Shown here: one piece after another, positions 63,967 through 64,000 of the stretch
Position numbering within the stretch: position 1 is the stretch's first letter
Layout of the letters: the number at the start of each line of letters is the position of its first letter
From: Ruminococcus sp.
Lineage (GTDB): Bacteria; Bacillota; Clostridia; Oscillospirales; Ruminococcaceae
Reading direction: 5' to 3'
Length of the DNA: 64,000 bases
Assembly (NCBI GenBank): GCA_029060305.1
Contig: JAIDUG010000004.1
Coordinates: 1 to 64,000 of the forward strand
The notes under the pieces: model-generated
Seen by the model: only the letters and a program-made list of their open reading frames with translations
Told to the model about the DNA's origin: nothing
Database searches by the model: none
Translations under genes and position numbers: made by a program

Positions 63967-63995
63967 ATTATAACATACTTTTCAGTATTTGTCAA
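63967..63995 (-). promoter_or_regulatory. Consensus promoter of DUF951-prfA operon
   Basis: Minus strand TTGACA (63995-63990), 17 bases, TATAAT (63972-63967). Confidence 0.85.
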
Positions 63996-64000
63996 GAATT

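Overview
The window looks like a piece of chromosome from a low-GC Gram-positive gut or rumen bacterium of class Clostridia, most likely Ruminococcus or a close relative in the Oscillospiraceae. The evidence is a secreted protein ending in a type I dockerin (cellulosome-type anchoring), Thr/Glu-rich linkers in exported proteins, a type III glutamine synthetase, an ammonium transporter fused to a PII domain, a Phe T-box leader, RNase J, and promoters close to TTGACA-17-TATAAT. A coat-type manganese catalase gene survives only as a 5'-truncated relic. No identification could be checked against a database; family names come from recognised motifs.

Layout. 0-5.3 kb is accessory: the start of a divergent gene, an unrecognised operon of two small Cys-rich and three helical proteins behind a perfect palindrome, a DUF4869 gene with a broken partner, an AAA/DUF4143 ATPase and the cotJC relic. 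5.4-16.6 kb holds a lipoprotein penicillin-binding protein, a CDF metal exporter, pheST with its T-box, the dockerin protein, ThrH, a patatin-like lipase and small orphans. 16.7-33.6 kb is a compact nitrogen-assimilation block. 33.6-43 kb holds a zinc/manganese ABC transporter, a small alarmone synthetase, an 8-oxoguanine glycosylase, RNase P RNA, two PH-domain membrane proteins, an alanine/sodium symporter and a degenerate phosphohexomutase. 43-57.8 kb is housekeeping (rnjA, gdpP, rplI, dnaB, tilS, ftsH, then a MoxR-DUF58-transglutaminase set). 57.8-59.5 kb is a four-gene island of immunity-like small proteins. 59.5-64 kb is a minus-strand operon: DUF951, prfA, tsaC, coaE, M18 aminopeptidase.

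The most interesting part is the nitrogen block. Two operons diverge from a roughly 420-base control region. One encodes Amt-PII, CTP synthase and GSIII. The other encodes GOGAT large and small subunits, a glutamine synthetase-like protein, an ANTAR-domain regulator, PurF and AsnB. Every complete gene other than the transporter, the GS-like protein and the regulator either makes glutamine, uses it as amide donor, or belongs to the GOGAT complex. Each transcript is predicted to begin with a short hairpin whose six-base loop fits the ANTAR target rule (A at position 1, G at position 4). That hairpin overlaps the left arm of a strong intrinsic terminator, and a second such hairpin follows 46-49 bases later. 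The regulator encoded in the same block has lost its phosphoacceptor Asp, and the GS-like protein beside it has lost several catalytic residues. I infer a self-contained glutamine/ammonia-responsive transcription-antitermination circuit in which the pseudo-GS may be the sensor; the sensing step is speculative.
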